From positions 19,721 through 83,720 of the forward strand of contig NZ_VSRL01000009.1 in assembly GCF_012184385.1 (NCBI RefSeq): 64,000 nt of DNA, in the 5' to 3' direction. The notes beneath the pieces were generated by a model that worked only from the letters and a program-made list of their open reading frames with translations, had not been told where the DNA came from and made no database searches. A program made the translations under genes and the position numbers. This document shows, piece by piece, positions 36,995 through 47,356 of this stretch; within the stretch, counting starts at the first letter, position 1; every line of letters starts with the position of its first letter. The DNA is from Lentzea indica (GTDB lineage Bacteria; Actinomycetota; Actinomycetes; Mycobacteriales; Pseudonocardiaceae).

Positions 36995-38275
36995 ATGGCG
37001 CGTATCGGTGACGGCGGCGACTTGCTGAAGTGCTCTTTCTGCGGAAAGAGTCAAAAGCAGGTGAAGAAACTCATCGCCGGCCCCGGCGTCTACATCTGCG
37101 ATGAGTGCATCGATCTCTGCAACGAGATCATCGAGGAGGAGCTGGCAGAAGCCGGTGACGTGAAGCTCGACGAGCTTCCGAAGCCCGCCGAGATCCACGA
37201 GTTCCTCGACCAGTACGTCATCGGCCAGTCCGACGCCAAACGGACCCTCTCGGTCGCCGTCTACAACCACTACAAGCGCATCCAGGCGGGCGACCGCGGG
37301 CGCGAGGGTCGTGACGACGGCGTGGAGCTCGCGAAGTCGAACATCCTGATGCTCGGCCCGACGGGGTGCGGCAAGACCTACCTCGCGCAGACGCTCGCGA
37401 AGATGCTGAACGTGCCGTTCGCCATCGCCGACGCGACCGCGCTGACGGAGGCCGGGTACGTCGGTGAGGACGTCGAGAACATCCTCCTGAAGCTCATCCA
37501 GGCCGCCGACTACGACGTGAAGCGCGCCGAGACCGGCATCATCTACATCGACGAGGTCGACAAGATCGCTCGAAAGAGTGAAAACCCGTCGATCACGCGC
37601 GACGTGTCCGGTGAGGGCGTTCAGCAGGCATTGCTCAAGATCCTGGAGGGCACGACGGCGTCGGTGCCTCCGCAGGGCGGCCGCAAGCACCCGCACCAGG
37701 AGTTCATCCAGATCGACACGACGAACGTGCTGTTCATCGTGGCCGGTGCCTTCGCGGGCCTGGAGAAGATCATTCAGGACCGCGTCGGCAAGCGCGGCCT
37801 GGGCTTCGGTGCCGAGGTCCGTTCCAAGGCCGAGGTGGAGGCGTCGGACTTCTTCGCCGACTCCATGCCGGAGGACCTGATCAAGTTCGGTCTGATCCCC
37901 GAGTTCATCGGGCGTCTGCCGATGGTCGCCTCGGTCACGAACCTCGACAAGCCGTCGCTGGTGATGATCCTCACAGAGCCGAAGAACGCCCTGGTGAAGC
38001 AGTACCAGAAGCTCTTCGAGATGGACGGCGTCGAGCTCGAGTTCACCAAGACCGCGCTCGAAGCGATCGCCGACCAGGCGATCCTGCGCGGAACCGGTGC
38101 TCGCGGCCTGCGCGCGATCATGGAAGAGGTCCTGCTCCCGGTGATGTACGACATCCCGAGCCGCACGGACGTCGCCAAGGTCGTCATCACCGAGCAGACG
38201 GTGAAGGAGAACGTGAACCCGACGATCGTGGCCCGGCAGCCCTCGCGCCGGGAAAGGCGAGAGAAGTCGGCCTGA
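36995..38275 (+). CDS. clpX: ATP-dependent Clp protease ATP-binding subunit ClpX
   Basis: A 426-residue AAA+ unfoldase. An N-terminal C4 zinc finger (CSFC near residue 14 and CDEC 22 residues on) binds adaptors and substrates; Walker A is GPTGCGKT at 121-128; Walker B is [10 protein letters not shown]; the pore loop is in the GAEVRSKAE region; and the ClpP-binding loop type IGF appears in variant form GFGAEV/RGLGFGA. It hands unfolded proteins to ClpP1P2. ATG 36995 is the conserved [13 protein letters not shown] start; longer frames upstream are not conserved. Confidence 0.96.
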   Translation: MARIGDGGDLLKCSFCGKSQKQVKKLIAGPGVYICDECIDLCNEIIEEELAEAGDVKLDELPKPAEIHEFLDQYVIGQSDAKRTLSVAVYNHYKRIQAGDRGREGRDDGVELAKSNILMLGPTGCGKTYLAQTLAKMLNVPFAIADATALTEAGYVGEDVENILLKLIQAADYDVKRAETGIIYIDEVDKIARKSENPSITRDVSGEGVQQALLKILEGTTASVPPQGGRKHPHQEFIQIDTTNVLFIVAGAFAGLEKIIQDRVGKRGLGFGAEVRSKAEVEASDFFADSMPEDLIKFGLIPEFIGRLPMVASVTNLDKPSLVMILTEPKNALVKQYQKLFEMDGVELEFTKTALEAIADQAILRGTGARGLRAIMEEVLLPVMYDIPSRTDVAKVVITEQTVKENVNPTIVARQPSRRERREKSA

Positions 38276-38287
38276 TTTCTGCGATCT

Positions 38288-38320
38288 GAAGGGCGCCCGG
38301 TTTCTGACCGGGCGCCCTTC
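38288..38320 (+). terminator. Terminator of clpX
   Basis: Exact 14-bp inverted repeat (38288-38301 and 38307-38320) with a 5-base loop, 12 bases after the clpX stop. No T run beyond TTC. Confidence 0.75.
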
Positions 38321-38339
38321 GCCGTTCTAAGGTGGAGGC

Positions 38340-38918
38340 ATGTCGCTGCCTCATGTGCTCGTCCTCCACGGCTGGACCGGCTCCGGCCCTGACCACTGGC
38401 AGAGCTGGCTGGCCCGCACGGTGTCGGAGCACGGCGGCCTCGCCGACATGCCGCACTTCAGCGACCCGGACGAGCCCGACCTCACCACCTGGCTGCGCGA
38501 GCTCGACACCCATCTCGAAGCCGCTCCCACCGATCGCGAACGGGTCGTCGTAGCGCACTCGCTCGGCTGCTACCTCTGGCTGCACCACGCCGCGCGCCAG
38601 AACATCGGGCACGTGGACCGCGTGCTGCTGGTGGCGCCGCCCGCGCCGGACTACCCGGAACGAGCCATCAAGTCGTTCTTCCCGGCCCCGCTCGACCCGG
38701 CCGGCCTGCGCCGCGCGGCCACGGAGACCCGCCTGGTAGTGGGCGACGGCGACCCGTACTGCCCGATGCCGGTGGCCAAGCAGCTGGCCGAGGCGTTGCG
38801 GATAGAGGTCGACGTGCTGCCCGGTGCCGCACACATCAACACCGACGCGGGCTACGGGGAGTGGCCCGCGGTGCTCAAGTGGGTGCGATCGAAGACGGTG
38901 CCGCTCTCACCGCGCTGA
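38340..38918 (+). CDS. RBBP9/YdeN-type alpha/beta hydrolase
   Basis: A 192-residue serine hydrolase. It starts HVLVLHGWTGSGPDHWQSWLA, the RBBP9/YdeN signature; the nucleophile is in VVAHSLGCY near residue 76, the acid Asp is in VVGDGDPYCP, and the base His is in GAAHIN. Bacterial members are small soluble esterases with unknown natural substrates. ATG 38340. It sits 26 bases before a cluster of three serine hydrolases and may share their message. Confidence 0.88.
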   Translation: MSLPHVLVLHGWTGSGPDHWQSWLARTVSEHGGLADMPHFSDPDEPDLTTWLRELDTHLEAAPTDRERVVVAHSLGCYLWLHHAARQNIGHVDRVLLVAPPAPDYPERAIKSFFPAPLDPAGLRRAATETRLVVGDGDPYCPMPVAKQLAEALRIEVDVLPGAAHINTDAGYGEWPAVLKWVRSKTVPLSPR

Positions 38919-38944
38919 ACAGAATTTCACTTCTGGGGGGGAAC

Positions 38945-40267
38945 GTGAACACGACAGCCGAGTGGCTGCACCGCAGGCTGCCCGAACTCATCGCAGAACA
39001 CGGCATCGTCGGAGCTCAGGTCGCCGTGCTGCACAACGGCGAGATCGTCGACACGGCGGCGGGTGTGCTGAACAACGTCACCAACGAACCGGTGACCACA
39101 GACTCGATCTTCCAGATCGGGTCGATCACCAAGGTCTGGACGGCCACGCTGATCCAGGAACTGGTGAACGAGCGCCTGCTCGACCTGGACCGGCCGGTGC
39201 GCGACGTCATCCCGCGGTTCCGGCTCGCGGACGAGCAGGCCGCGCAGGTCATCACGCCGCGCCACCTCCTCAGCCACACGGCGGGGTTCGAGGGTGATCT
39301 CTTCCTCGACACCGGCACCGGCGACGACATGCTGGAGAAGTACCTGGAGCTGATGGGCGACGCGAAGCAGGAGACTCCGCCCGGCGAGCTTTACACGTAC
39401 TGCAACAGCGGGTTCGTGGTGCTCGGCCGGCTCGTGGAGGTGTTGCGCGGCAAGCCTTTCCACACCGTTCTCCGTGAACGGCTCGTCGACAGACTGGGGC
39501 TGAGGACGCCCGCCACGCGCCACGCGGAGTACTCCGGCCGGCGAGCTGCCGAAGGCCACCTGGGCACCGAGCTGAAGCCCGTCGACGAGCTGATGACCGA
39601 GGCGGACGGACCGGCCGGGTCGGTGCTCGCGATGTGCGCGCGCGACCTGCTCGAGTTCGTGCGCATGCACCTTGAGACCACCGAGTTCGACGCGATGCGC
39701 GAAACCCAGGTCGTGCCACCGGACTTCGGCCTTGGCGGACGGCAGGGCCTCGGCTGGATGCTGCACGACTACGACAACGGCATGGCCGGCATGGGCCACA
39801 CCGGCCAGACCCTGGGTTTTCTGGCCTGGCTGCGGGTGATCCCCGAGGCGGGCTTCGCAATCACGGTCCTGACCAACGGCGGCGAGGCGCTGCCGGTCGT
39901 GACAGCCTTGTACGAGAAGGCGATGCACGAGCTGGCGAACGCTCGCCTACCCGGCCTCCCCAAGCCACCCGCGACCCCCGTGCCGGTCGACGTCGAACGG
40001 GTCGTCGGGGTCTACCGCGCCGCGGGGCTCGACGTGCACATCGCCGCGGGCGAACAGGGCCGGGTGAAGGTGCGGTACGTGCCCCGCACCAAGGTTTACG
40101 AGGCGCTGACCGACACCGACGAGCACGAGTACACCTGGTTCCGCGACGACGCGTTGATCGCCGTCGAGGAGAAGGACGGATTCCACTCGGTGATCGTCCT
40201 GTGTGGACGCGACGAGCAGGACAGGGTCAAGTGGGTGCACTACGGTCGCGCGGCGGTGCGCCAGTGA
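38945..40267 (+). CDS. Beta-lactamase-like serine hydrolase 1 of 3 (class C / esterase type)
   Basis: A 440-residue serine hydrolase of the AmpC/EstB/PBP4* group. The nucleophile motif is S60-I-T-K63, the second motif Y152-C-N154 and the third GHTGQT, equivalent to KTG. After the catalytic domain a C-terminal beta domain (about 345-440) follows, as in PBP4*-like esterases. No signal peptide, so it is cytoplasmic and unlikely to be a resistance enzyme. GTG 38945 follows GGGGGG. It shares long nearly identical DNA blocks with the next two genes, and its stop overlaps the next start. Confidence 0.87.
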   Translation: MNTTAEWLHRRLPELIAEHGIVGAQVAVLHNGEIVDTAAGVLNNVTNEPVTTDSIFQIGSITKVWTATLIQELVNERLLDLDRPVRDVIPRFRLADEQAAQVITPRHLLSHTAGFEGDLFLDTGTGDDMLEKYLELMGDAKQETPPGELYTYCNSGFVVLGRLVEVLRGKPFHTVLRERLVDRLGLRTPATRHAEYSGRRAAEGHLGTELKPVDELMTEADGPAGSVLAMCARDLLEFVRMHLETTEFDAMRETQVVPPDFGLGGRQGLGWMLHDYDNGMAGMGHTGQTLGFLAWLRVIPEAGFAITVLTNGGEALPVVTALYEKAMHELANARLPGLPKPPATPVPVDVERVVGVYRAAGLDVHIAAGEQGRVKVRYVPRTKVYEALTDTDEHEYTWFRDDALIAVEEKDGFHSVIVLCGRDEQDRVKWVHYGRAAVRQ

Positions 40268-41577
40268 ACCAGTGGATCGAGCGAAGGCTGCCGGAACTGC
40301 TCGAAGAGCACGGCGTCGTCGGCGCCCAGGTCGCGGTGCTGCACAACGGCGAGATCGTTGACGCAGCGGCAGGTGTGCGGCACAACGTCACCAACGAACC
40401 GGTCACCGGCGACACGATCTTCCAGATCGGCTCGATCACCAAGGTGTGGACGGCCACGCTGGTCATGCAGCTGGTGAACGAGGGCCTGCTGGACCTCGAT
40501 CGCCCGGTGCGTGACGTGCTGCCGGAGTTCAGGCTGGCGGACGAGCGGGCCGCGAGGGTCATCACGTCACGCCAGCTGCTGAGCCACACCGCCGGTTTCG
40601 AGGGCGATCTCTACTTCGACACCGGCGACGGTGCCGACATGCTGGAGAGGTACCTGGAGCGGATGGCCGGCACTGAGCAGGTGAGCCGGCCCGGCGAGCT
40701 CTACGTGTACTGCAACAGCGGTTTCGTGGTGCTCGGCCGGATCGTGGAAGTGTTGCGCGGCAAGCCTTTCAACACCGTCCTGCGCGAGCGGCTGATCGAA
40801 GGGCTCGGCTTGCGCAACGCCGCCACGCACTACGCCGAGTACACCGGACACCGCACCGCCGGGGGCCACATGCCGAAGGACGGTGAACTGAGGCCCGTCG
40901 AGGAGCGGACGCCGGAAGCGGACGCACCTGCCGGGTCGGTGCTCGCGATGTGCGCGCGCGACCTGCTCGAGTTCGTGCGCATGCATCTCGATACGACCGT
41001 GTTCAACGCGATGCGCGAAACCCAGGTCGTGCCACCGGACTTCGGCTCCGGTGGACGGCAGGGTCTCGGCTGGGTCTTGCACGACTACGACAACGGCCTG
41101 ACCGGCGTGGGCCACACCGGCCAGACCCCGGGCTTCCAGTCGTACCTGCGGGTGATTCCGGCGGCCGGCCTCGCGGTCGCAGTGCTCACCAACGGCGGTG
41201 CGGCTCTGCCGATGACGCGGGCGGTGTACCAGGCGGTGCTGGGCGAGTTGACGAACGTCACCCTGCGGGAGTTCCCCGAGCCACCCGCCGTCGCTGTCCC
41301 GATCGACGTCGAGAAGGTCGTCGGGGTCTACCGCGCCCTGCGAGCCGACCTCCACATGACCGCGAGCGGCCAGCGCGGGGTGAAGTTGCGCGTCGTGCCT
41401 CGCGGCGACACTGCGCCGATCGACGACCGCGAGTACGAGTACGTCGGATTTCGCGACGACGCGTTGATCTCCGTTGAGCAGGAGGGCGGTCGCCACGACG
41501 TGATCGTCCTGTGTGGACGCGACGAACAGGACAGGGTCAAGTGGCTGCACTACGGTCGGGCGGCGGTGCGCCGGTGA
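40264..41577 (+). CDS. Beta-lactamase-like serine hydrolase 2 of 3
   Basis: A 437-residue tandem paralogue of the previous protein. Motifs: S57-I-T-K60, YCN in VYCNSGF and GHTGQT. GTG 40264 overlaps the preceding TGA (GTGA). Its last about 70 bases are nearly identical to those of gene 1, including the LCGRDEQDRVKW block, and the middle block SVLAMCARDLLEFVRMH is shared too. This indicates recent duplication or gene conversion. Natural substrate is unknown; family members cleave esters, D-amino-acid peptides or lactones. Confidence 0.87.
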   Translation: MNQWIERRLPELLEEHGVVGAQVAVLHNGEIVDAAAGVRHNVTNEPVTGDTIFQIGSITKVWTATLVMQLVNEGLLDLDRPVRDVLPEFRLADERAARVITSRQLLSHTAGFEGDLYFDTGDGADMLERYLERMAGTEQVSRPGELYVYCNSGFVVLGRIVEVLRGKPFNTVLRERLIEGLGLRNAATHYAEYTGHRTAGGHMPKDGELRPVEERTPEADAPAGSVLAMCARDLLEFVRMHLDTTVFNAMRETQVVPPDFGSGGRQGLGWVLHDYDNGLTGVGHTGQTPGFQSYLRVIPAAGLAVAVLTNGGAALPMTRAVYQAVLGELTNVTLREFPEPPAVAVPIDVEKVVGVYRALRADLHMTASGQRGVKLRVVPRGDTAPIDDREYEYVGFRDDALISVEQEGGRHDVIVLCGRDEQDRVKWLHYGRAAVRR

Positions 41578-42869
41578 ACGAGTGGATCAGGCGCAGGTTG
41601 CCGGAGTTGCTTGAAGAACACGGAGTCGTTGGCGCACAAGTAGCCGTGCTGCACAACGGCGAATTCGTTGACGCGGCAGCAGGTGTGCGCAACGTCGACA
41701 CGAACGAGCCGGTCACCGGTGACACGTTCTTCCAGATCGGCTCGATCACCAAGGTGTGGACGGCCACGCTGGTGATGCAGCTGGTCAATGAGGGCCTGCT
41801 CGACCTCGACCGCCCGGTGCGCGATGCGCTGCCGGAGTTCCGGATCGCGGACGAGGAGGCGGCGCGGATCATCACGCCGCGCCAGCTCCTCTGCCACACC
41901 GCGGGCTTCGATGGCGACCTGAGGTTCGAGACGGGCTCTGGCGACGACATGCTGGCGAAGTACGTCGGCCTTCTCTCGGAGGCCGGCCAGATCAGTCCGC
42001 CCGGCGAGCTCTACTCGTACTGCAACGCCGGCTACGTCGTGCTCGGACGGATCGTCGAGGTGGTGCGCGGCAAGCCTTTCCGGGCTGTGCTCCACGAGCG
42101 GTTCGGCCTGCGCTCGTTCGCGGCATCCCAGGCCGAGTACGCGCTGCACGAGATGGCGGACGGACACCTGGACGAGGACGGCGAGCTGCGGCCGACGACC
42201 GACCACCTGCCGGAGTCGTGGGCGCCGTCCGGGGCGGTGCTCGCGATGAGTGCGCGCGAGCTGCTTGAGTTCGTGCGCATGCACCTTGAGACCACCGAGT
42301 TCGACGCGATGCGCGAGCCACAGGCCACGCACCCGGACTTCGGCACCGGCGAGTGGTGGTGGGGCCTCGGGTGGGAGCTGTCCAACGTCGAGGGCGGCAC
42401 GATGATCGGCCACACCGGCTCGACCGTCGGTTACACGTCCGTGGTGCGGGTGGTACCGGAGGCCGGGGTCGCGGTGGCCGTGCTGGTCAACGGGAGCAAG
42501 GCGGCCTGGCCGTTCTTCGCGGCGATCCTCGACCACCTGCTCGGCGAGTTGGCCGGTGTGCGCACCAGGAAGCTCCCCGACGTACCCGCGGACCCGATCC
42601 CCGCCGACCCCGGCAAGCTCGCCGGGCTGTACCGCAGCACGCTCCTCGACGTGCACATCACGCCAGGTGCCACGGGCGTGCTCGTGAAGCGCGTCGGTCG
42701 GGACCCGCTCAGCGCGGCGTTGCTGTCGGCAGAGGAACGGGAGTTCGTCCACCTGACGGACGACGTGCTGATCGCGGTCGACAAGAGCGGTGTGCTGCCA
42801 CTGGGCGGCCGGGACGAGAACGGTCGCGTCGGCTGGGTGCACTGGAGCCGGGCGGCGATGCGGGTCTAA
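41574..42869 (+). CDS. Beta-lactamase-like serine hydrolase 3 of 3
   Basis: A 431-residue third paralogue, more diverged than the first two. S57-I-T-K60 and GHTGST are kept and the second motif reads YCNAGY. It has a short deletion after the middle block and a shorter tail (PLGGRDENGRVGWVHW). GTG 41574 overlaps the preceding TGA, so all three proteins are translationally coupled and probably made together. The end overlaps the convergent esterase by 4 bases. Confidence 0.86.
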   Translation: MNEWIRRRLPELLEEHGVVGAQVAVLHNGEFVDAAAGVRNVDTNEPVTGDTFFQIGSITKVWTATLVMQLVNEGLLDLDRPVRDALPEFRIADEEAARIITPRQLLCHTAGFDGDLRFETGSGDDMLAKYVGLLSEAGQISPPGELYSYCNAGYVVLGRIVEVVRGKPFRAVLHERFGLRSFAASQAEYALHEMADGHLDEDGELRPTTDHLPESWAPSGAVLAMSARELLEFVRMHLETTEFDAMREPQATHPDFGTGEWWWGLGWELSNVEGGTMIGHTGSTVGYTSVVRVVPEAGVAVAVLVNGSKAAWPFFAAILDHLLGELAGVRTRKLPDVPADPIPADPGKLAGLYRSTLLDVHITPGATGVLVKRVGRDPLSAALLSAEEREFVHLTDDVLIAVDKSGVLPLGGRDENGRVGWVHWSRAAMRV

Positions 42870-43744
42870 ACCGCGCGCTTGGCGTACTTGGCGAGGAACT
42901 GCACGACGTCAGGCGTCACCTTGCGATACAACCGGTCGTCGTGCCCACCGGCCTTGACCGTGCCCACCTCGGGCCGCACCTCGCGGATGAATCGGCGGGT
43001 GCCCTCGATGAACCGGTCGCGGTCGCCGATCCACACGCCCAAAGCGGTCGGGCCGGTCGACTTGAGGTGCCGCAGCGGATCCAGTGACGCCCACTCGCCC
43101 TCGTTCTTGAACGCCCTGCGCTTGGCCATCTCAGGCCACGTGGTGATCAGGCCGGGGGAGATGGCCGCGGCGGCCGCGATCGGGTCGCCGCGTTCGGCGC
43201 GGCGGCGCGCGTAGAGCAGAGAGCCGAAGCCGCCCATCGACACGCCCGTCACGGCGAACGGTTCGCCGTAGCCGCGTTCGCGCAGCCAGCGCGGGACCTC
43301 GTCGAGCAGCATCGCCATCGGGTCGTCGCCGGGGACGTTCTCGTGCCAGTAGTTGTCGCCGCCGTCGACCGCGACGAAGCCGAACGCCGGGACCGAGCCC
43401 TTCGCGATGGCGGTGGTCAGCACCTCGGCGAGGTTGCCGACGGCCGCGTGCCTGGCGTCGCCGTGCAGGCCGTGCAGCAGGATCGACATCGGCAGGCCGC
43501 GCGGGCTCGGGCCGGTCGGGAGGTAGAAGGCGAGGGTGACCTCGCGGTGGCGGGCTGCCGAGTACACGCGTTCGAAGCGGATGGTCGGCTTGGCGGCCAG
43601 GGTGCGGCTGAGGCGGTCCGCCGTCGCGATCTGCTGCTCGGTGGCGTTGGACGACGACACGTACGTCGCGACGCCGGTGGCTGTCGCGATGACCACGCCG
43701 ATCGCCGCAAGGAGGGTGCGGCGGCTGTACCTCGGATCCCCCAT
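42866..43744 (-). CDS. Membrane-anchored or secreted alpha/beta hydrolase (esterase)
   Basis: A 292-residue esterase with an N-terminal arginine pair and hydrophobic segment (SRRTLLAAIGVVIATATGVATYV), probably a signal anchor or Tat signal. The fold begins about residue 80 with SILLHGLHGD; the nucleophile is in GVSMGGFGS, the acid in IGDRDRF and the base in GGHDDRL. It resembles secreted esterase D/mycolyltransferase-like proteins. ATG 43744 is chosen since GAGG lies 5 bases upstream; GTG 43750 has no room for a site. Confidence 0.84.
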   Translation of the reverse strand: MGDPRYSRRTLLAAIGVVIATATGVATYVSSSNATEQQIATADRLSRTLAAKPTIRFERVYSAARHREVTLAFYLPTGPSPRGLPMSILLHGLHGDARHAAVGNLAEVLTTAIAKGSVPAFGFVAVDGGDNYWHENVPGDDPMAMLLDEVPRWLRERGYGEPFAVTGVSMGGFGSLLYARRRAERGDPIAAAAAISPGLITTWPEMAKRRAFKNEGEWASLDPLRHLKSTGPTALGVWIGDRDRFIEGTRRFIREVRPEVGTVKAGGHDDRLYRKVTPDVVQFLAKYAKRAV

Positions 43745-43783
43745 GCTCACCTCATCGCGTGGGTGCCGTTCCTCGTTTCTGTC

Positions 43784-44914
43784 TCAGAGGACGGAACGCA
43801 CGCGTAAGGAGGACAGTTCCTCGTCGGAATAACCCAGCCAGCGCAACACCTGATCATTGTGCGCGCCGAGCTCGGGGACCGCACCCGGTGACCACTCGAA
43901 GCCGGCCACCGCAGGCGGCAGCATCCGGGCCGTGCCGCCGGGAACCTGCACGTCAACCCAGGTGTCGAGCTGTGGATGGGTGGGCAGTTCGGTGATCGAG
44001 CGGGTCAGTGCGGCCGGCACGTCGGCCCTGTCCAAAGCGGCCAGCGACTCGGCTGCGGTGAGGCCTGAAAACGCCTGTTCGAGGATCTTCTGGAGCTCTG
44101 CGCGGTGCGCGACGCGAGAGGCACCTGTGGCGAACCTCTCCTCGAAACCAAGCCCGATCAACCCGCACAACCGCTGCCACTGGCCGTCGTTCTGCACGGC
44201 CAGATGTACGGCACCGTCAGCACAGGCCACCGGACCGTACGGCGCGATGCTCGGGTGATGCGCGCCCGAACGCGGGGCGGCAGCACCCGTCCCGGCGGCG
44301 TAGAGCATCGGCTGGTGCATCCACTCGGCCATCGCCTCGAACAGCGACAACCGCAGGCGCACACCTGAACCCGTCCGCCCGCGCTGCAGCAACGCCGCCA
44401 GCACCGCCGCGTGCAGCTGGACGCCCGCCGCGATGTCCGCGACCGAGATGCCGGCACGCGCCATCACGTCACCCTCGCCGGTCAGCGACACCAGACCCGC
44501 CTCGGACTGCACCAGCGCGTCGAACGCCTTGCGATCCGCGTACGGGCCCTCCCAGCCGTAGCCGGACAGCTCGCCCACGATCAACGTCGGGGGAAGCTCC
44601 AGGCCCAGCCGTTCCCACACGCGCGGCGACAGGTTGCACAGCAGCACGTCCGCGCGCGCAACCAGCCGTTCCAGCACCTCACGGCCGTCGGGGTGGTTGA
44701 TGTCCAGGGACACCGACTCCTTGCCGACGTTCGTCCACGCGAAGTACGACGACACCTCGCCGCACGACGAGTCGTAGTGCCGTGCGAAGTCGCCGGTACC
44801 GGGCCGTTCGATCTTGATGACACGTGCCCCGAGATCGGCCAGCAGCCGCGTCGCGTACGGCACGGCGACGGCCTGCTCCAGGCTCACCACCACTACGCCA
44901 TCAAGCGGTCTCAA
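43784..44914 (-). CDS. Family III (CaiB/BaiF) CoA-transferase
   Basis: A 376-residue CoA-transferase moving CoA between carboxylic acids. The family start [29 protein letters not shown] and [14 protein letters not shown] are clear, then [25 protein letters not shown]. The donor and acceptor acids cannot be read; relatives use formyl-CoA, carnitine, succinyl-CoA and others. TTG 44914 is chosen because GGGGAG sits 7 bases upstream; this gives a 13-14 base overlap with fdhD. Coupling to fdhD suggests a role near formate or oxalate metabolism, which is inference. Confidence 0.85.
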   Translation of the reverse strand: MRPLDGVVVVSLEQAVAVPYATRLLADLGARVIKIERPGTGDFARHYDSSCGEVSSYFAWTNVGKESVSLDINHPDGREVLERLVARADVLLCNLSPRVWERLGLELPPTLIVGELSGYGWEGPYADRKAFDALVQSEAGLVSLTGEGDVMARAGISVADIAAGVQLHAAVLAALLQRGRTGSGVRLRLSLFEAMAEWMHQPMLYAAGTGAAAPRSGAHHPSIAPYGPVACADGAVHLAVQNDGQWQRLCGLIGLGFEERFATGASRVAHRAELQKILEQAFSGLTAAESLAALDRADVPAALTRSITELPTHPQLDTWVDVQVPGGTARMLPPAVAGFEWSPGAVPELGAHNDQVLRWLGYSDEELSSLRVRSVL

Positions 44915-45728
44915 GCACGCGCTCCCCACCGGTGTAGATGTTCATCGAGTCGCCGCGGAGGAAGCCGACGAGCGTCATGCCCTGCTCCTCCGCCAGCTCG
45001 ACGGCGAGCGACGACGGCGCCGACACCGCGGCGAGCACCGGAATTCCGGCCATCGCGGCCTTCTGCACCAGCTCGAACGACGCCCGCCCAGACACCATCA
45101 GCACGGCGCCGCGCAACGGCACGAGGTTCTGCAGCACCGCCCAGCCCAGCACCTTGTCGACGGCGTTGTGCCTGCCCACGTCCTCGCGCACGACCAGCAG
45201 CTCGTCGTTCACGAACAACCCGGCGGCGTGCAGCCCGCCCGTGCTCTCGAAGACCTTCTGCCGCTCCCGCAACGCGTCCGGGAAGCCCGTCAGCGACTCG
45301 GGCGTGACCTGAACCGGGTCCAAAGCGGGGGAGTAGCGGGTCTTGAGCTTCACCGCGTCCAGCGCGGCCTTCCCGCACACCCCGCACGACGACGTGGTGT
45401 AGAAGTTCCGCTCCACCCCGATGTCCGGCGGCGGCACACCCTCGGCCAGCGCGATGTCCAGCACGTTGTAGGTGTTCATCCCGTCCGGCCCGGTCCCCTC
45501 GCAGAACCGGGCGATCGAGATGTCCTCGGACGACCCGATCACACCTTCGCTGAGCAGGAAGCCGTGCGCGAGCTCGACGTCCTGGCCGGGCGTGCGCATC
45601 GTGACGGCCAACGACTTCCCGTTGACCCGCAGCTCCAGCGGTTCCTCAGCGGCCAGCGCGTCGACCCTGCGGCTCCGACCGCTCGGCGACACCCGCTCGA
45701 CCGCTCGGCGCACCGTCACTCGGCCCAT
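44901..45728 (-). CDS. fdhD: Formate dehydrogenase accessory sulfurtransferase FdhD
   Basis: A 275-residue protein that passes sulfur to the molybdenum cofactor of formate dehydrogenase-type enzymes. The paired cysteines [13 protein letters not shown] near residue 117, the [13 protein letters not shown] motif and [27 protein letters not shown] are diagnostic. ATG 45728 follows GGAG by 8 bases. Its likely client, the FdhF/YdeP-type oxidoreductase, is encoded 6 kb away at 51501. The 3' end overlaps the CoA-transferase start. Confidence 0.95.
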   Translation of the reverse strand: MGRVTVRRAVERVSPSGRSRRVDALAAEEPLELRVNGKSLAVTMRTPGQDVELAHGFLLSEGVIGSSEDISIARFCEGTGPDGMNTYNVLDIALAEGVPPPDIGVERNFYTTSSCGVCGKAALDAVKLKTRYSPALDPVQVTPESLTGFPDALRERQKVFESTGGLHAAGLFVNDELLVVREDVGRHNAVDKVLGWAVLQNLVPLRGAVLMVSGRASFELVQKAAMAGIPVLAAVSAPSSLAVELAEEQGMTLVGFLRGDSMNIYTGGERVLETA

Positions 45729-45793
45729 GTGCACATCTCCTTCGGACCGCTATGTTCCCCACCGACCAGGCTACGTGGGAGGGATCTCGGGGC

Positions 45794-47309
45794 ATGGACG
45801 ACGTCGTGATCGTGGGAGGCGGCCACAACGGGCTGGTAGCGGCCGCGTACCTCGCACGGGCGGGGAAGTCGGTCAAGGTGCTGGAGAAGCTGCCGCACGT
45901 CGGCGGGGCGGCGGTGAGCGCGTCACCGTGGGAGGGCGTCGACGCCAGGCTCTCCCGCTTCTCGTACCTCGTTTCGCTGCTGCCCGACCAGATCGTGTCG
46001 GATCTCGGGCTGAACCTGGCGCTGCGCTCACGGGCAGCGTCCTCGTACACGCCCCAACGGCAAGAACGGGCTGCTGATCGAACGCGAGCCCGGCGAGGCG
46101 ACCGCGGCGTCGTTCGAGGCCATCTGCGGGTCGCTGGACGACTGGGAGCGGTGGCAGCGCTGGTACGCCGACCTGGAGCTGATGGCGCAGGCGGTGGCGC
46201 CGACTCTTCTGGAACCGCTGGTGTCGCGCGAGCACCTGCGCGTCCACGTGGACGCGGTGGTGCGTGGCCGGTTGTGGGACCAGGTCTTCGAACGCCCGAT
46301 CGGCGCCACTCTGCAGGAGCTGTTCGACAACAACCTGGTCCGCGGTGTCGTGGCAACCGACGCGTTGATCGGCACGCACTCGTCGCTGCACTCGTTGCGC
46401 GCCAACAAGTGCTTCCTCTACCACGTGATCGGCAACGGTTCCGGCGAGTGGAAGGTCCCCGTCGGCGGCATGGGTGGTGTCACGGCTGAGCTGGAACGCG
46501 TCGCGCGCGAGGCCGGGGCACAGATCATCACCGGTGCCGAGGTGACGTCCGTCGAGTCCGATGGCAAGACAGCGTCCGTGGTCTACGGCGACACGGCTGT
46601 GGAAGCCCGCTTTGTACTGTCCAATGTGGCGCCTTCGGTGCTGGGCCGGTTGCAGGGCAAGGAGGTCCACGACGCTCCCGGATGCCAGCTGAAGATCAAC
46701 ATGCTGCTGCGCAAGCTGCCGTCGTTGAAGTCGGGGGTCGACGCGCGGCTCGCGTTCGCCGGCACGTTCCACCTCGACGAGTCGTACGACCAGCTCGAGA
46801 CCGCGTATCTGGAGAGCGTCGCCGGGCACGTGCCGTCGGTGCTGCCGGGCGAGATGTACTGCCACTCGTTGACCGACCCGTCGATCCTCGGGCCGTCGCT
46901 GGCGGGCCACGAGACGTTGACGTTGTTCGGTCTGCACCTGCCCGCTTCGCTGTTCGAGGGTCGCAACTCCGAGCTGCGTGACGAGCTGGTGCGGCGCTAC
47001 CTCGACCAGCTCAACACCCACCTGGTCGAGCCGATCCAGGACTGCCTCGCTGTGGACGCGTCGGGACGGCCGTGCATCGAGGCCCGCACACCGCTGGACC
47101 TGGAGGAAGAGCTCGGTCTGCCAGGTGGCAACATCTTCCACGGGGAGCTCGACTGGCCGTTCGCCGAGACTGACGACGAGGTCGGCAGGTGGGGCGTGGA
47201 GACCGAAGTCGACAACGTCTTCGTCTGCGGCGCGGGCTCCCGGCGCGGCGGCGGAGTCAGCGGCATCGGCGGCCACAACGCGGCGCAGGCCGTTCTCGAA
47301 CGCTTTTGA
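45794..47309 (+). pseudogene. PYROXD2/phytoene-desaturase-like FAD oxidoreductase, frameshifted
   Basis: A FAD-dependent amine/carotenoid oxidoreductase split into two frames. From ATG 45794 (GGAGGG upstream) the first frame gives the FAD-binding VVIVGGGHNGLVAAAYLARAG and runs to SSYTP. At the CCCC run 46052-46055 the protein continues in another frame with NGKNGLLIEREPGEAT and stays open to 47309, ending in the FAD motif VFVCGAGSRRGGGVSGIGGHN. Removing one C restores a seamless protein of about 504 residues. This is either a true recent null mutation or a sequencing error in a homopolymer; the rest of the gene shows no decay. Confidence 0.85.
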
Positions 47310-47318
47310 GACATTTTT

Positions 47319-47337
47319 GATGACATTCTGCGTCATC
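47319..47337. promoter_or_regulatory. Inverted repeat before the HTH gene
   Basis: GATGAC-N7-GTCATC, an exact 6-bp inverted repeat in an AT-rich pocket, 20 bases before the start of the helix-turn-helix gene. It could be an autoregulatory site. Confidence 0.4.
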
Positions 47338-47356
47338 TCTGGTTACAGTTGACGGC

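Noticed and set aside
38945..42869. Spaced near-identical blocks that could suggest a direct-repeat array
   Set aside because: The blocks are homologous coding segments of three paralogous genes, not short repeats with spacers.
38945..42869. Beta-lactam resistance function for the three serine hydrolases
   Set aside because: They lack signal peptides and have the esterase/PBP4*-like C-terminal domain; resistance cannot be supported.
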